DNA of 64,000 nucleotides, taken from Marinomonas sp. CT5 (GTDB taxonomy: Bacteria; Pseudomonadota; Gammaproteobacteria; Pseudomonadales; Marinomonadaceae). Of the stretch, positions 9,510 to 17,869 are shown in pieces (the stretch's first letter is position 1; each line of letters begins with the position of its first letter). Made by a program: the position numbers and the translations under genes. Under the pieces are notes generated by a model. That model was not told the DNA's origin. It saw only the letters and a list, made by a program, of their open reading frames with translations, and did not search any database. The stretch spans positions 508,221 through 572,220 of the forward strand of contig NZ_CP025572.1 in the NCBI RefSeq assembly GCF_018336975.1. The letters run 5' to 3'.

Positions 9510-10283
9510 ATGGAAAACGACAGCGTGGCAACCGGTTATATCGTGAAAGACAAAGTCCTTGATACCAAGGTAATGGGGCATCGTGGTGCGGCATTGTTAG
9601 CGCCTGAAAATACACTCGCTTCTATCCGTGCCGCTGCCGAAGTGGGGGCGACCTGGGTTGAAATTGATGTGTATTTAATTGCCGAAGGCGGGTTGGTCAT
9701 TTTTCATGATGACACGCTGGACCGCTGTACTAATGGGGCGGGGCTGACTCGTGACGCTCATCCTATCGAGGTTGCGCAACTGGACGCTGGCTCTTGGTTC
9801 TCAGAGGCGTTCGCGGGAGAAAAAGTCCCCACTTTGTTGGACGCACTGGAATGTATTCAATCGTTAAACTTGGGGTTGAACCTTGAGATTAAACACGACG
9901 GTGTGGATGTGGAAAACATTGTTCCTGCGGTCATGGCAATGCTGCGCGACCACTGGCAAGACAATAATATGCTCATGATTTCCAGTTTCAATTTCGCTGC
10001 GTTAGAGCTGTGTTATGAGATAGATCCACAACGCCATCTTGCGCCTTTGTATGAAGATATTCCAGATAATTGGCAAGAGCAGCTTGCTGCTATTAAAGCG
10101 TACAGTTTGAATTGTGATTACTCACGCTTGAGCGAAAGCCAAGCGCGGGCGGTAAAAGCCGCAGGTTACAAGTTGTTATGTTATACCGCTAATGATCCTG
10201 AAAAAGTGGCTGCGCATTGGGACTGGGGAATGGATGCCGTGATTACCGACGACCCAACCAAGTTTGCTTTTTTATCGGCTTAG
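9510..10283 (+). CDS. ugpQ: glycerophosphodiester phosphodiesterase UgpQ
   Basis: Cytosolic phosphodiesterase of 257 residues from ATG 9510, with GAGG 5 nt upstream; the upstream start at 9474 would overlap ugpC. It hydrolyses glycerophosphodiesters to sn-glycerol-3-phosphate and an alcohol. The GDPD catalytic signature is clear: GHRGAALLAPENTLAS (His-Arg and Glu-Asn) and EIDVYLIAEGGLVIFHDDTLDR (Glu, Asp, His). No signal peptide is visible, consistent with the cytoplasmic UgpQ type rather than periplasmic GlpQ. It completes the uptake-and-cleavage route of the operon. Confidence 0.92.
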   Translation: MENDSVATGYIVKDKVLDTKVMGHRGAALLAPENTLASIRAAAEVGATWVEIDVYLIAEGGLVIFHDDTLDRCTNGAGLTRDAHPIEVAQLDAGSWFSEAFAGEKVPTLLDALECIQSLNLGLNLEIKHDGVDVENIVPAVMAMLRDHWQDNNMLMISSFNFAALELCYEIDPQRHLAPLYEDIPDNWQEQLAAIKAYSLNCDYSRLSESQARAVKAAGYKLLCYTANDPEKVAAHWDWGMDAVITDDPTKFAFLSA

Positions 10284-10314
10284 CTTTTTTTAATTATTTT
10301 ATTAGGGTTGTTTT

Positions 10315-11073
10315 GTGGGTTTGAATGAGCGACAAAACCAGATACTAAACTGGGTACAACAAGAAGACGTGTTATTGGTGGAAGACATGGTGGCGCGTTT
10401 TAATGTGTCATCACAAACCATTCGTAAAGACATTAATCAGTTGGCCGAGCGACACCTTGTTCGTCGTACTCATGGAGGAATTGCTCCCGTTTCCAGTACG
10501 GAAAATTTGCCTTTTGACCATCGTCAGTTTTTAAACAGCGATGCCAAGGAGGCAATTGCGGCTAAGGTTGCTCAAACTATTCCAAGTGGTGCCTCCGTGT
10601 TTTTAGGTATTGGTACCACAGTGGAGTATGTTGCCAAAGCACTGGTGTTTCATCGTGATTTACAGGTGTTCACTAACAATCTAACCGTGGCGACCATTTT
10701 AGGTAATTATCCAGAGGTACGCGTACGTGTGTTGGCTGGAAAATTGCGTCATCAACATCATGACTTAGTGGGTGAAGACACTTTATCAGGGTTGCGCCAG
10801 TATTATTTTGATTATGGTGTTTTAGGTTGTGGTGGCATGGATGAAAAGCAGGGTATATTGGATTTTGACCCTGAAGAAGCGGCGGTGAGTCGTGTTTTGA
10901 TCGAACAAAGTCGCTACAGCTTGCTGGTGGCGGATCAGCATAAATGGGGGCGAAAAGCCATGGCACGAGTGCAGCCTTTTCCTACGATAGATTGGCTATT
11001 TACCGATAGTCTAAGCGCGTCGCAAACACAGCTGCTTGCTTCTCATGGTGTTCAAATTCAACTCTGTTCTTAG
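10315..11073 (+). CDS. DeoR/GlpR-family transcriptional regulator
   Basis: A 252-residue repressor starting at GTG 10315. The N-terminal winged helix-turn-helix is typical DeoR (ERQNQILNWVQQEDVLLVED, then SSQTIRKDINQLAERHLVRRTHGG). The C-terminal sugar-phosphate sensor domain has the usual LGIGTTVEYVAKAL and VADQHKWGRKAMARV segments. It lies 31 bp after ugpQ in the same direction. E. coli ugp is under Pho and catabolite control and has no linked DeoR gene, so local control by a GlpR-like protein sensing glycerol-3-phosphate is the likely arrangement here (inference). A candidate operator lies at 5197-5232. Confidence 0.88.
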   Translation: MGLNERQNQILNWVQQEDVLLVEDMVARFNVSSQTIRKDINQLAERHLVRRTHGGIAPVSSTENLPFDHRQFLNSDAKEAIAAKVAQTIPSGASVFLGIGTTVEYVAKALVFHRDLQVFTNNLTVATILGNYPEVRVRVLAGKLRHQHHDLVGEDTLSGLRQYYFDYGVLGCGGMDEKQGILDFDPEEAAVSRVLIEQSRYSLLVADQHKWGRKAMARVQPFPTIDWLFTDSLSASQTQLLASHGVQIQLCS

Positions 11074-11080
11074 GACGACT

Positions 11081-11890
11081 ATGTCGATTTCTGCTTTACC
11101 TCTTTCTGCTTTGAAACACACTGATTGCCAAGGTGTGCGTTTTATTTTGACGGACTTCGATGACACGCTGACATGGGAAGGGCGATTACCGGTAGAAACA
11201 TTACAGGCTCTAGTGCAACTGGAGGCCGATGGGATCAAGGTGATTCCGGTCACTGGCGGCTGTGCAGGCTGGTCAGACATGATGGCCAGAACACTGCCCG
11301 TGGATGGCGTGATCACCGAAGGAGGAGCCTGCTTTATTCGCAGAATGGCAGATCGTCATCTGACGTATTCTTTTTGGCGAGATGAATCGGAAATGCGTGC
11401 AGAACAGGCGAGAATATTGACTCAGGTTAATCCAGTATTAATACAATTCCCGCGTTTACGTTTAGCGAGAGATCAGGCTTATCGTCTAACGGATGTCGCG
11501 ATAGATTATGCACAAGATGTAAAACCGGCAGCGGTTGCGGATAAAGACGCTTGTTTGGCGGCTCTGAGTAAAATGGGGCTGAATGCCAAAGCGAGTTCGA
11601 TACACATTAATGTGTGTTCTGAAGGTTACGATAAGTTTTCCATGGCCCAGCGTGTGTTAAGTGAGGTGTATGGATTGAGTGAGGCGCAGCAACAAAAGCA
11701 AGTGTTGTATGTTGGTGATGCGCCTAATGATGAGAGTATGTTTGCACGTTTTCCATTGAGTGTCGGTGTGGCGAATATCGCTCAGCATTTGCAAAATATG
11801 CAGCACCGCCCTAGATATCAGACGATGCAGCCGGGTGGTTTGGGTTTTGCTGAGCTGACTGGGGTGATTCTTTCCTCAAGACAATCGTAG
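11081..11890 (+). CDS. HAD-IIB family phosphatase (Cof-like)
   Basis: Cytosolic hydrolase of 269 residues from ATG 11081 (AGGA 5 nt upstream), 7 bp after the regulator. HAD motif I is DFDDTLT (nucleophile and acid Asp), motif II is the Thr in IPVTGG, and motif IV is VGDAPNDESMF. A type-IIB cap lies between them. The family removes phosphate from sugar phosphates, phosphoglycerol compounds and related metabolites. Its place at the end of the ugp cluster suggests a glycerol-3-phosphate or related phosphoester substrate, but that is inference; trehalose-, sucrose- or mannosyl-glycerate-type phosphatases share the same fold. Confidence 0.75.
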   Translation: MSISALPLSALKHTDCQGVRFILTDFDDTLTWEGRLPVETLQALVQLEADGIKVIPVTGGCAGWSDMMARTLPVDGVITEGGACFIRRMADRHLTYSFWRDESEMRAEQARILTQVNPVLIQFPRLRLARDQAYRLTDVAIDYAQDVKPAAVADKDACLAALSKMGLNAKASSIHINVCSEGYDKFSMAQRVLSEVYGLSEAQQQKQVLYVGDAPNDESMFARFPLSVGVANIAQHLQNMQHRPRYQTMQPGGLGFAELTGVILSSRQS

Positions 11891-11906
11891 GCCGTGGTTT
11901 GACCGC

Positions 11907-12827
11907 TTACTTCTGTCTATTGCCTTTCATTTTTTCGAAAAGAGACGCCACGCCCACCGCAGCACAGCCGAGAATGAAGCCAACGGAAAAGCTGATTCCT
12001 GTATTGATCAAGCTTGTCATAAGCGGCAGTTGAGCTATGTCACCAGAGACCGCTATATCCGCGACGTGGTGTAAAGCGGGTAAACCATGCACAAAAATAC
12101 CACCGCCAACCAAAAACATCGCAATGGTGCCGACAATGGTTAACAGTCTAATCAGTATTGGGGCACCTCTTAAGATGAAACGCCCAAGCTGTTTAATCAG
12201 TGTGGTTTTGGATTGAGTTAGGTACAAGCCAATATCATCAAGTCGTACGATTAAACCCACTAAGAAATACACGCCGACGGTCACAAGAAAAGCGATTAAG
12301 CTGACAACGATGGCTTGGGTTAATAAGGTTTGTCCGGTTACCGTGCCAAGGGCAATAACAATAATCTCAGCAGATAAGACGAAGTCGGTCCGAATGGCAC
12401 CTTTTACTTTTCTTTTTTCTAGCGCAACGAGCTCTTTGGCTGATGTGGCTTGTTTGACGTTCTTGCGTAACGCTTCTTTTTCTTCGTGATTATCGCTAAA
12501 AGCGTGAAGAACTTTTTCGGCCCCTTCGAAACATAAATACAACCCCCCGGCCATTAGGAGAGGTTGAATCAGCCAAGGTATAAAAGCGCTGATGGCGAGA
12601 GCAAGGGGCACTAGGATCAATTTATTGATAAAAGAGCCTTTTGCTACGGCCCAGACCACGGGTAACTCTCGATCTGCTTTTACACCAGACACTTGCTCTG
12701 CGTTCAAAGCAAGGTCATCTCCCAGTACGCCAGCGGTTTTTTTGGCGGCTATTTTAGAAAAAACGGCAACATCGTCTAATAGTGTGGTGATGTCATCCAG
12801 AAGTGCTAATAAACCTGTCATTGCCAT
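11907..12827 (-). CDS. yedI: DUF808 family inner-membrane protein (YedI-like)
   Basis: A 306-residue integral membrane protein that matches the DUF808/YedI family from its first residues: GLLALLDDITTLLDDVAVFSKIAAKKTAGVLGDDLALNA is characteristic, as is the following ADRELPVVWAVAKGS. Several membrane helices are visible, including a glycine-rich C-terminal one. Molecular function is unknown across the family. The gene converges with the HAD phosphatase, with only 16 bp between stop codons and no evident terminator. It lies downstream of the IclR regulator on the same strand, spacing 29 bp, so the two may be co-transcribed. Confidence 0.85.
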   Translation of the reverse strand: MAMTGLLALLDDITTLLDDVAVFSKIAAKKTAGVLGDDLALNAEQVSGVKADRELPVVWAVAKGSFINKLILVPLALAISAFIPWLIQPLLMAGGLYLCFEGAEKVLHAFSDNHEEKEALRKNVKQATSAKELVALEKRKVKGAIRTDFVLSAEIIVIALGTVTGQTLLTQAIVVSLIAFLVTVGVYFLVGLIVRLDDIGLYLTQSKTTLIKQLGRFILRGAPILIRLLTIVGTIAMFLVGGGIFVHGLPALHHVADIAVSGDIAQLPLMTSLINTGISFSVGFILGCAAVGVASLFEKMKGNRQK

Positions 12828-12856
12828 GATCGATTTCCCTAAAAGATAATTTCTTA

Positions 12857-13624
12857 TTATTCGCAGTCGCCTAATCGCTTGGATATTGTCTCTGCGGCTT
12901 GTTTGACTTGTATTTTCATCTCTTCATAAACGTCGTCGGCAGTACGAAAAGCAGGGGCTGTAACGCTGATGGCGGCCACGGCTTCATGTCGTGAGTTAAA
13001 GATGGGTGCCGCGACACATTTTATACCCAGTTCATGTTCTTCTAAATCGAGCGAAATGCCCGTTTCTCGAATAAGCTCAAGGTCGGCTTTGAGCGCTTCG
13101 GCTGTGTCTAATGTATGTTCGGTATGGCGAAAAAATGATTGCGCTTCGATAATGGGCTGCTGCTTTTCTTGCGGTAGAAAGGCCAGTATGGCTTTGCCCA
13201 CACCAGTGCAATAAACGGGACCTTTTTTGCCAACGGCGGAATACAAACGCAGGCTTTTTGGACTTTCTAGCTTGTCGATATAAATAACGTCGGCGCCATC
13301 TAAAACAGCAAGGTGAATGGTTTCCTGGGTGCTTGACCATAAATCTCGCATTGGCGTCGCGGCCACATCACGGATGTCTAAATTGGCCCAAGTGCGGTGA
13401 GCAAGAGCGAGTAAACCATAACCTGGATAATAGGCTTGTTTGTGTTCATCAAAGCGAACTAAGCCATGTTCCAGTAAGGTGTTGAGTTGTCGATGAGCGG
13501 TGGCTTTAGGCAGTTCAGACAGCTCAACTAGCTCCGCAAAACGTAATGGCACAGGAGAGGTGCAAACGTGATTCAGCATATTTAACGCTTTGCTAAGGGA
13601 TGACCCCGAGGTTTTGGTTTCCAT
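12857..13624 (-). CDS. IclR-family transcriptional regulator
   Basis: A 255-residue regulator from ATG 13624, with AGGA 6 nt upstream. An N-terminal winged helix-turn-helix (LRFAELVELSELPKATAHRQ, about residues 27-46) precedes the IclR effector-binding domain (GVGKAILAFLP, then EEHELGIKCVAAPIF and AVAAISVTAPAFR). The effector is not predictable. It is transcribed away from the CofD-like gene at 13804 across a gap of about 180 bp, and in the same direction as the YedI-like gene. Either neighbour could be the target. Confidence 0.88.
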   Translation of the reverse strand: METKTSGSSLSKALNMLNHVCTSPVPLRFAELVELSELPKATAHRQLNTLLEHGLVRFDEHKQAYYPGYGLLALAHRTWANLDIRDVAATPMRDLWSSTQETIHLAVLDGADVIYIDKLESPKSLRLYSAVGKKGPVYCTGVGKAILAFLPQEKQQPIIEAQSFFRHTEHTLDTAEALKADLELIRETGISLDLEEHELGIKCVAAPIFNSRHEAVAAISVTAPAFRTADDVYEEMKIQVKQAAETISKRLGDCE

Positions 13625-13803
13625 GGCGTTTCCTATTCGTAATACGTGCTATTGTTGAGAGTGCTTTTTTAAGCCGCATTTTAGCATTTGCGTTGTAGGG
13701 AAGATAATATCCCTTTGTTTAAATGTATTGTCACAACGCTTTATTTTTTGATTTGTTACTATAGCTGTATTGTTGTCTTAGTTTACCCTTGATGAGGATT
13801 TGT

Positions 13804-14988
13804 ATGACAAGCTCTATGCGTATTTGGCGTCGCATGATTATGCCTGATCTCGTCCGTGTTCATCGCTATCAGAGCTTGCCAGAGCAAGGCCCGAAAGTGT
13901 TGTTTTTTAGTGGCGGCTCTGCGCTGAATAAAATAAGTCGAGTGTTTAAAGAGTACACACATCACTCTGTACATCTAGTGACGCCTTTTGATTCCGGTGG
14001 CAGTTCGGCACGCTTGCGTGCTGAATTTGATATTCCAGCTGTAGGAGACCTGCGTAGTCGCTTGATGGCTTTAGCGGATGAAACCGTGATGGGGCAGCCT
14101 GAAGTTTATGAATTGTTTACGCATCGACTTCCTCAACAAGCGGAGGCGTTAGAACTAAAAGAGCAGTTACAGTTATTGGTTTTGGGCGAACATCCGCTTA
14201 TTGAAAGTATTCCTAATCCCATGAAAGCGTTGATTCAGACCCAACTGGCGGTGACTCAAGAGCGTATTCATGATGAGTTTGATTTGCGCGGCGCTAGTAT
14301 TGGTAATCTGATTATGGCTGGTGGTTATCTAAATAATCAGCAGCAGCTAGATCCCATTGTGTTTTTATTCTCGCGATTAGTTAAAGCGTTAGGGGAAGTG
14401 AAAACCACTTTAGACGCTAGCCTGCATTTAGGTGTAGAGCTTGATAACGGCGATACGGTTCTAGGTCAACATTTGATTACAGGTAAAGAAACCGATGCCT
14501 TGGCAAGCCCTATTAAGCGTATGTGGCTTAATAAGGGACTGAGTAAGATCATACCGACCAATTGCCATATTGCAGATGATCGTAAAGACGCCATAGAAAC
14601 AGCAGATTTAATTTGTTATCCACCTGGTAGTTTTTACAGCAGCTTATTGGCCAATCTTTTACCAGAGGGAGTTGGGCGGTCAATTTGTCAAAACCCTAAT
14701 CCTAAAGTGTATTTACCAAACTTAGGGGTTGACCCTGAGCAACTAGGTTTATCGTTAATGGAGCAAGTAAAACGTTTAGTTTCTAAAGTAATGGCCGATA
14801 CTGATGGTACTCAACCATTTTCAGCGTTAGATTATTTGTTGCTCGATGATTCATACAATTATGGTGAGCTGGACCGCGAGCTTTTGGGGCGTTTAAATGT
14901 TGCTGTCATTAGAACTCCCTTGATTGGCGATAAACCATACAAATATGATGAGCACCTTGTTGCTAGAGCCTTGCTATCGTTTGTTTGA
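13804..14988 (+). CDS. CofD/YvcK-like protein (GAK-type)
   Basis: A 394-residue protein; ATG 13804 is preferred because GAGG lies 6 nt upstream, while TTG 13789 has no site. It belongs to the UPF0052/CofD-like superfamily: an N-terminal phosphate-binding loop FFSGGSALNKISR (about residues 35-47), then TPFDSGGSSARLR and AVGDLRSRLMAL, which in CofD bind the substrate and metal. The C-terminal half (TNCHIADDRKDAIETADLICYPPGSFYSS is represented by DLICYPPGSFYSS) is also family-like. Relatives are annotated as part of a 'GAK system' with ATP-grasp and other partners; no such partner is in this window. CofD enzymes make coenzyme F420, but none of the other F420 genes is here, so that role is unlikely. 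Confidence 0.75.
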   Translation: MTSSMRIWRRMIMPDLVRVHRYQSLPEQGPKVLFFSGGSALNKISRVFKEYTHHSVHLVTPFDSGGSSARLRAEFDIPAVGDLRSRLMALADETVMGQPEVYELFTHRLPQQAEALELKEQLQLLVLGEHPLIESIPNPMKALIQTQLAVTQERIHDEFDLRGASIGNLIMAGGYLNNQQQLDPIVFLFSRLVKALGEVKTTLDASLHLGVELDNGDTVLGQHLITGKETDALASPIKRMWLNKGLSKIIPTNCHIADDRKDAIETADLICYPPGSFYSSLLANLLPEGVGRSICQNPNPKVYLPNLGVDPEQLGLSLMEQVKRLVSKVMADTDGTQPFSALDYLLLDDSYNYGELDRELLGRLNVAVIRTPLIGDKPYKYDEHLVARALLSFV

Positions 14989-15000
14989 ATTTACAGCGAT

Positions 15001-15031
15001 AAGGTAGCAAAAAACTTTGTGCTACCTTTAA
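15001..15031 (+). terminator. terminator after the CofD-like gene
   Basis: AAGGTAGCA (15001-15009) pairs with TGCTACCTT (15020-15028) across a 10-nt loop, followed by a short T/A stretch. It begins 13 bp after the stop codon. The T-run is weak. Confidence 0.55.
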
Positions 15032-15158
15032 ATTGGGTATGAAGAAACATAGCTAAGATTAATTCTGGTTACGTGACGTAACATTTTTGTATTTTTAAAA
15101 ACAATGTCTTAAGTGTCATAGTATATGGCATGTGGCACTGATCAAAAAGAGAGTGGTA

Positions 15159-16178
15159 ATGAGTACAAGAGTACTGATTTGTGATGATTCAACGATTGCT
15201 CGTAAGCAACTGGCTAGAATCTTACCGACTGACTGGGATGTGGAAGTTGAGTTTGCTGAAGATGGCCAAGAAGCTTTAGATATTTTGTCTTCTTCGACGT
15301 TCGACATTTTATTCTTAGATTTGAATATGCCGGTAAAAGATGGTTATGAAACTCTTGAAGCTTTGCAAAATTTTGATCAGTCTCCCGACGTTATTGTTGT
15401 ATCTGGCGATGTTCAACCAAAGGCTATTCAACGTGTAAAAGAGATGGGGGCTGTTGCTTTTCATAAAAAGCCCGCATCTGCCGAAGAGTTACGTAGCTTA
15501 CTGATTTCTTTGAATCTCTTTTCGGCGGGAGAAGATGAAGAACAGCAAAAAATGGTTGTCGAGCAACCTACTGCAGCAGAGCAATTTACCTTCAATGATT
15601 GCTTGCAAGAAGTATCGAACATAGCCATGGGGCGTGCCGCAAGTGTATTAGCTGAGATGCTGAATGTGTTTGTTAAATTGCCAGTGCCAAGAGTGAATGT
15701 CTTGGAAGTGGGCGAATTGCAAATGGCTTTAGAGTACAGTGTTAAAGAAGACAGTTGTTCCGCCGTGTCTCAAGGTTTTGTCGGTTCCGGAGTTGCTTTT
15801 GAAACCTTGTTGATTTTTAGTGATTCCAGTTTTCCTGACATGGCCAAATTGCTTAATGTGACGGAAGAAATTGATGGTATCGTAGAAGTTGAACTTTTAA
15901 TGGATGTGTCTTCTGTGTTAGTCGGACCATTTATTGATGCGTTTGGCAAACAATTGAATATCGACTTTAGTCATAGTCACCCCGTCCTTTTGGCACAACA
16001 TGCCAAAGTCTCTGATTTGGTCAATGCCAAAAAGGCCAAATGGAAGCGCACACTATCCGTTGAAATTGTTTATGAAGTGGAAAACTATCAAATCAGTTGT
16101 GATTTGATGATGTTGTTTACAGAAGACTCTGTATCCATGCTAGAGAACTTGCTGTCCTATTTGGTTGAGGAAGAATAG
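15159..16178 (+). CDS. response regulator with CheC-type phosphatase domain
   Basis: A 339-residue cytosolic protein from ATG 15159 (GAGTGG upstream). The receiver domain shows the acidic pair in LICDDS, phosphoacceptor Asp54 in LFLDLNMPVKDG, the Ser/Thr position in VVVSGDV and the Lys in HKKPAS. After a short linker comes a CheC/CheX-like domain with one clear phosphatase motif, E-x2-N-x22-P (EVSNIAMGRAAS through LPVPR). The second CheC half has Ser in place of the catalytic Asn (LMDVSSVLVG), so only one active site is expected. CheC proteins dephosphorylate CheY-type receivers. It is 4 bp upstream of a diguanylate cyclase, so the pair probably links phosphorelay signalling to c-di-GMP. Confidence 0.85.
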   Translation: MSTRVLICDDSTIARKQLARILPTDWDVEVEFAEDGQEALDILSSSTFDILFLDLNMPVKDGYETLEALQNFDQSPDVIVVSGDVQPKAIQRVKEMGAVAFHKKPASAEELRSLLISLNLFSAGEDEEQQKMVVEQPTAAEQFTFNDCLQEVSNIAMGRAASVLAEMLNVFVKLPVPRVNVLEVGELQMALEYSVKEDSCSAVSQGFVGSGVAFETLLIFSDSSFPDMAKLLNVTEEIDGIVEVELLMDVSSVLVGPFIDAFGKQLNIDFSHSHPVLLAQHAKVSDLVNAKKAKWKRTLSVEIVYEVENYQISCDLMMLFTEDSVSMLENLLSYLVEEE

Positions 16179-16182
16179 ATAA

Positions 16183-17145
16183 ATGAGCAGTAACGCAGAA
16201 GATATGATGGAACTGCACTGGCTATTCGATATGCTTCAACATATCGATGTAGGCTTAGTAGTACTTAACGAGAAATATGAAATTAAACTGTGGAATAGTT
16301 TTATGGAAAACCACAGTGGTGTCAGTTCTTCTATTGCTAAAGAACAGTCTCTTTTTAGCGTTTTTCCCGATATCAACAGCAACTGGCTAGAGCGAAAGTT
16401 AGATAATGTAATTGCTCTACGAACGTCGATTTTTATTTCTTGGGAGCAGCGGCCGCATCTTTTTCCTTTTAAGGGATATCGCCCAATTACTGGGATGGCT
16501 GATAAAATGTTTCAGAATGTCGCCTTACGTCCCATTACCAATGCTGATGGTTCGGTAAAGTATGTTTGTATGGTGATTTATGATGTAACAGATGTCGCTA
16601 CTAACAAAGAATCTTTATCCAATGCCAATAGCAAGTTGGATTTTCTTAGTAAAATGGACTCATTGACGCATTTACCTAATCGCGGCAGTGTGGATAAAAA
16701 ACTGACAAGTGCATTTGAGCAATTTACACGTGATGGCGGCTCTTATTCTTTGGTGATGGCGGATATTGATTACTTTAAAAAAGTAAATGATCAGTATGGC
16801 CATCCGGTTGGTGATTTGGTTTTGCAAGAGGTATCTAAAGTACTTTCATTAAGTATTCGCAAAACAGATTTTGTCGGGCGGTATGGCGGTGAGGAGTTTA
16901 TTATTTTCTTACCTAATACGGATGCTGCTGGGGCGCTATTTTTCTGTGAGTCGGTGCGAAAGAAAGTCGCCGATTTGAAAATTAAAACAGCCAGTGTAGA
17001 AATCTCAGTTACTATGAGTTTCGGTATTGCTGAAGTTCATAGCCAATGTAAAAGCGCATGCAATTGGCTTAAAGTAGCCGATGAGGCTTTATATAAAGCC
17101 AAAGAAAATGGCAGAAACCAGTCTGTTGTCGCTTCTAAAAGTTAG
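16183..17145 (+). CDS. PAS-domain diguanylate cyclase
   Basis: A 320-residue protein with an N-terminal PAS-like sensor (LFDMLQHIDVGLVVLNEKYE, about residues 9-28; LRPITNADGSVKYV later) and a C-terminal GGDEF domain. The active-site motif is GRYGGEEF, a functional GGEEF form, and an inhibitory I-site RKTD lies exactly five residues before it, so product feedback is likely. It makes c-di-GMP from two GTP. No membrane segment is seen. The close spacing behind the receiver-CheC gene indicates one transcript and probably a joint signalling function. Confidence 0.9.
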   Translation: MSSNAEDMMELHWLFDMLQHIDVGLVVLNEKYEIKLWNSFMENHSGVSSSIAKEQSLFSVFPDINSNWLERKLDNVIALRTSIFISWEQRPHLFPFKGYRPITGMADKMFQNVALRPITNADGSVKYVCMVIYDVTDVATNKESLSNANSKLDFLSKMDSLTHLPNRGSVDKKLTSAFEQFTRDGGSYSLVMADIDYFKKVNDQYGHPVGDLVLQEVSKVLSLSIRKTDFVGRYGGEEFIIFLPNTDAAGALFFCESVRKKVADLKIKTASVEISVTMSFGIAEVHSQCKSACNWLKVADEALYKAKENGRNQSVVASKS

Positions 17146-17159
17146 CATCATATCGTTCT

Positions 17160-17642
17160 TTAATTCGCCGGTAAGAACAATGCGGCTAAGTTATCTTCTG
17201 TCTTATCACCCTGTAGGCATAACCCTTCAGGGTCGATAAGAACTCGTCCTTTCATTGCTTCACGTCCTAATAGCATTCTATAACCCATACTATCTCGGTT
17301 AGTCAGTGTAACTTCGACTTCCCATGTTTTCTCGCCAAGAGACAGCGGCACGCGAATAACAGGTCGACTTTCTTTGTCGCCACTTGAGCTTTTTATAATA
17401 CGCTGGTCTATCAGTTGCGCTTCGCAATTCACGGTTACTTTACGATTTTTTTGGAGAGGATGAACTTCAAAACGCACCCAATGTTCATCATCGCGAGAAA
17501 AACGTACAATATTAATGGCGTGTATTGAAGATGTTTTGGCTCCAGAGTCCACTCTGGCTTTGATAGCGGGAATATTGAGAGATGGAAAGGCACACCATTC
17601 ATCACTACCAATGATCATTTTGGCTTCGTTTTTCTGATTCAT
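17160..17642 (-). CDS. RimB/LysX-like retropepsin-fold putative protease
   Basis: A 160-residue protein of the family Pfam names after ATP-dependent zinc protease (RimB-like). The hallmark is ARVDSGAKTSSIHA (about residues 29-42), which resembles the catalytic Asp-Ser/Thr-Gly loop of retropepsins, and a C-terminal YRMLLGREAMKGRVLIDP. Relatives often sit beside RimK-type ATP-grasp ligases and trim glutamate tails; no rimK is adjacent here. ATG 17642 is chosen over the upstream TTG. The gene converges with the diguanylate cyclase, with 14 bp between stop codons. The zinc-protease label is historical, as no clear zinc motif is seen. Confidence 0.8.
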   Translation of the reverse strand: MNQKNEAKMIIGSDEWCAFPSLNIPAIKARVDSGAKTSSIHAINIVRFSRDDEHWVRFEVHPLQKNRKVTVNCEAQLIDQRIIKSSSGDKESRPVIRVPLSLGEKTWEVEVTLTNRDSMGYRMLLGREAMKGRVLIDPEGLCLQGDKTEDNLAALFLPAN

Positions 17643-17869
17643 AAACAATATGACACCTTTTATATAAAAAAACGGAATGCGCTATTTGTGGTGAAAACCT
17701 GCTTTCCGATAGAGGTGATTTATAGCCTAAAAATACGTCTAGGTTAAGCCTTTATTGATGCATAGCAAGGTTAACTGCTTTCCTGAATTGTCAGTATTAA
17801 TTTCAGCTATTGTAATCATCTTATGTGAAGTTAATATGAGCGTACAAAAATACTTTATTGGAGTTGTAG

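Noticed and set aside
13804..14988. Coenzyme F420 synthesis enzyme CofD
   Set aside because: Superfamily resemblance only; no other F420 genes are in the window, so the specific function is not claimed.
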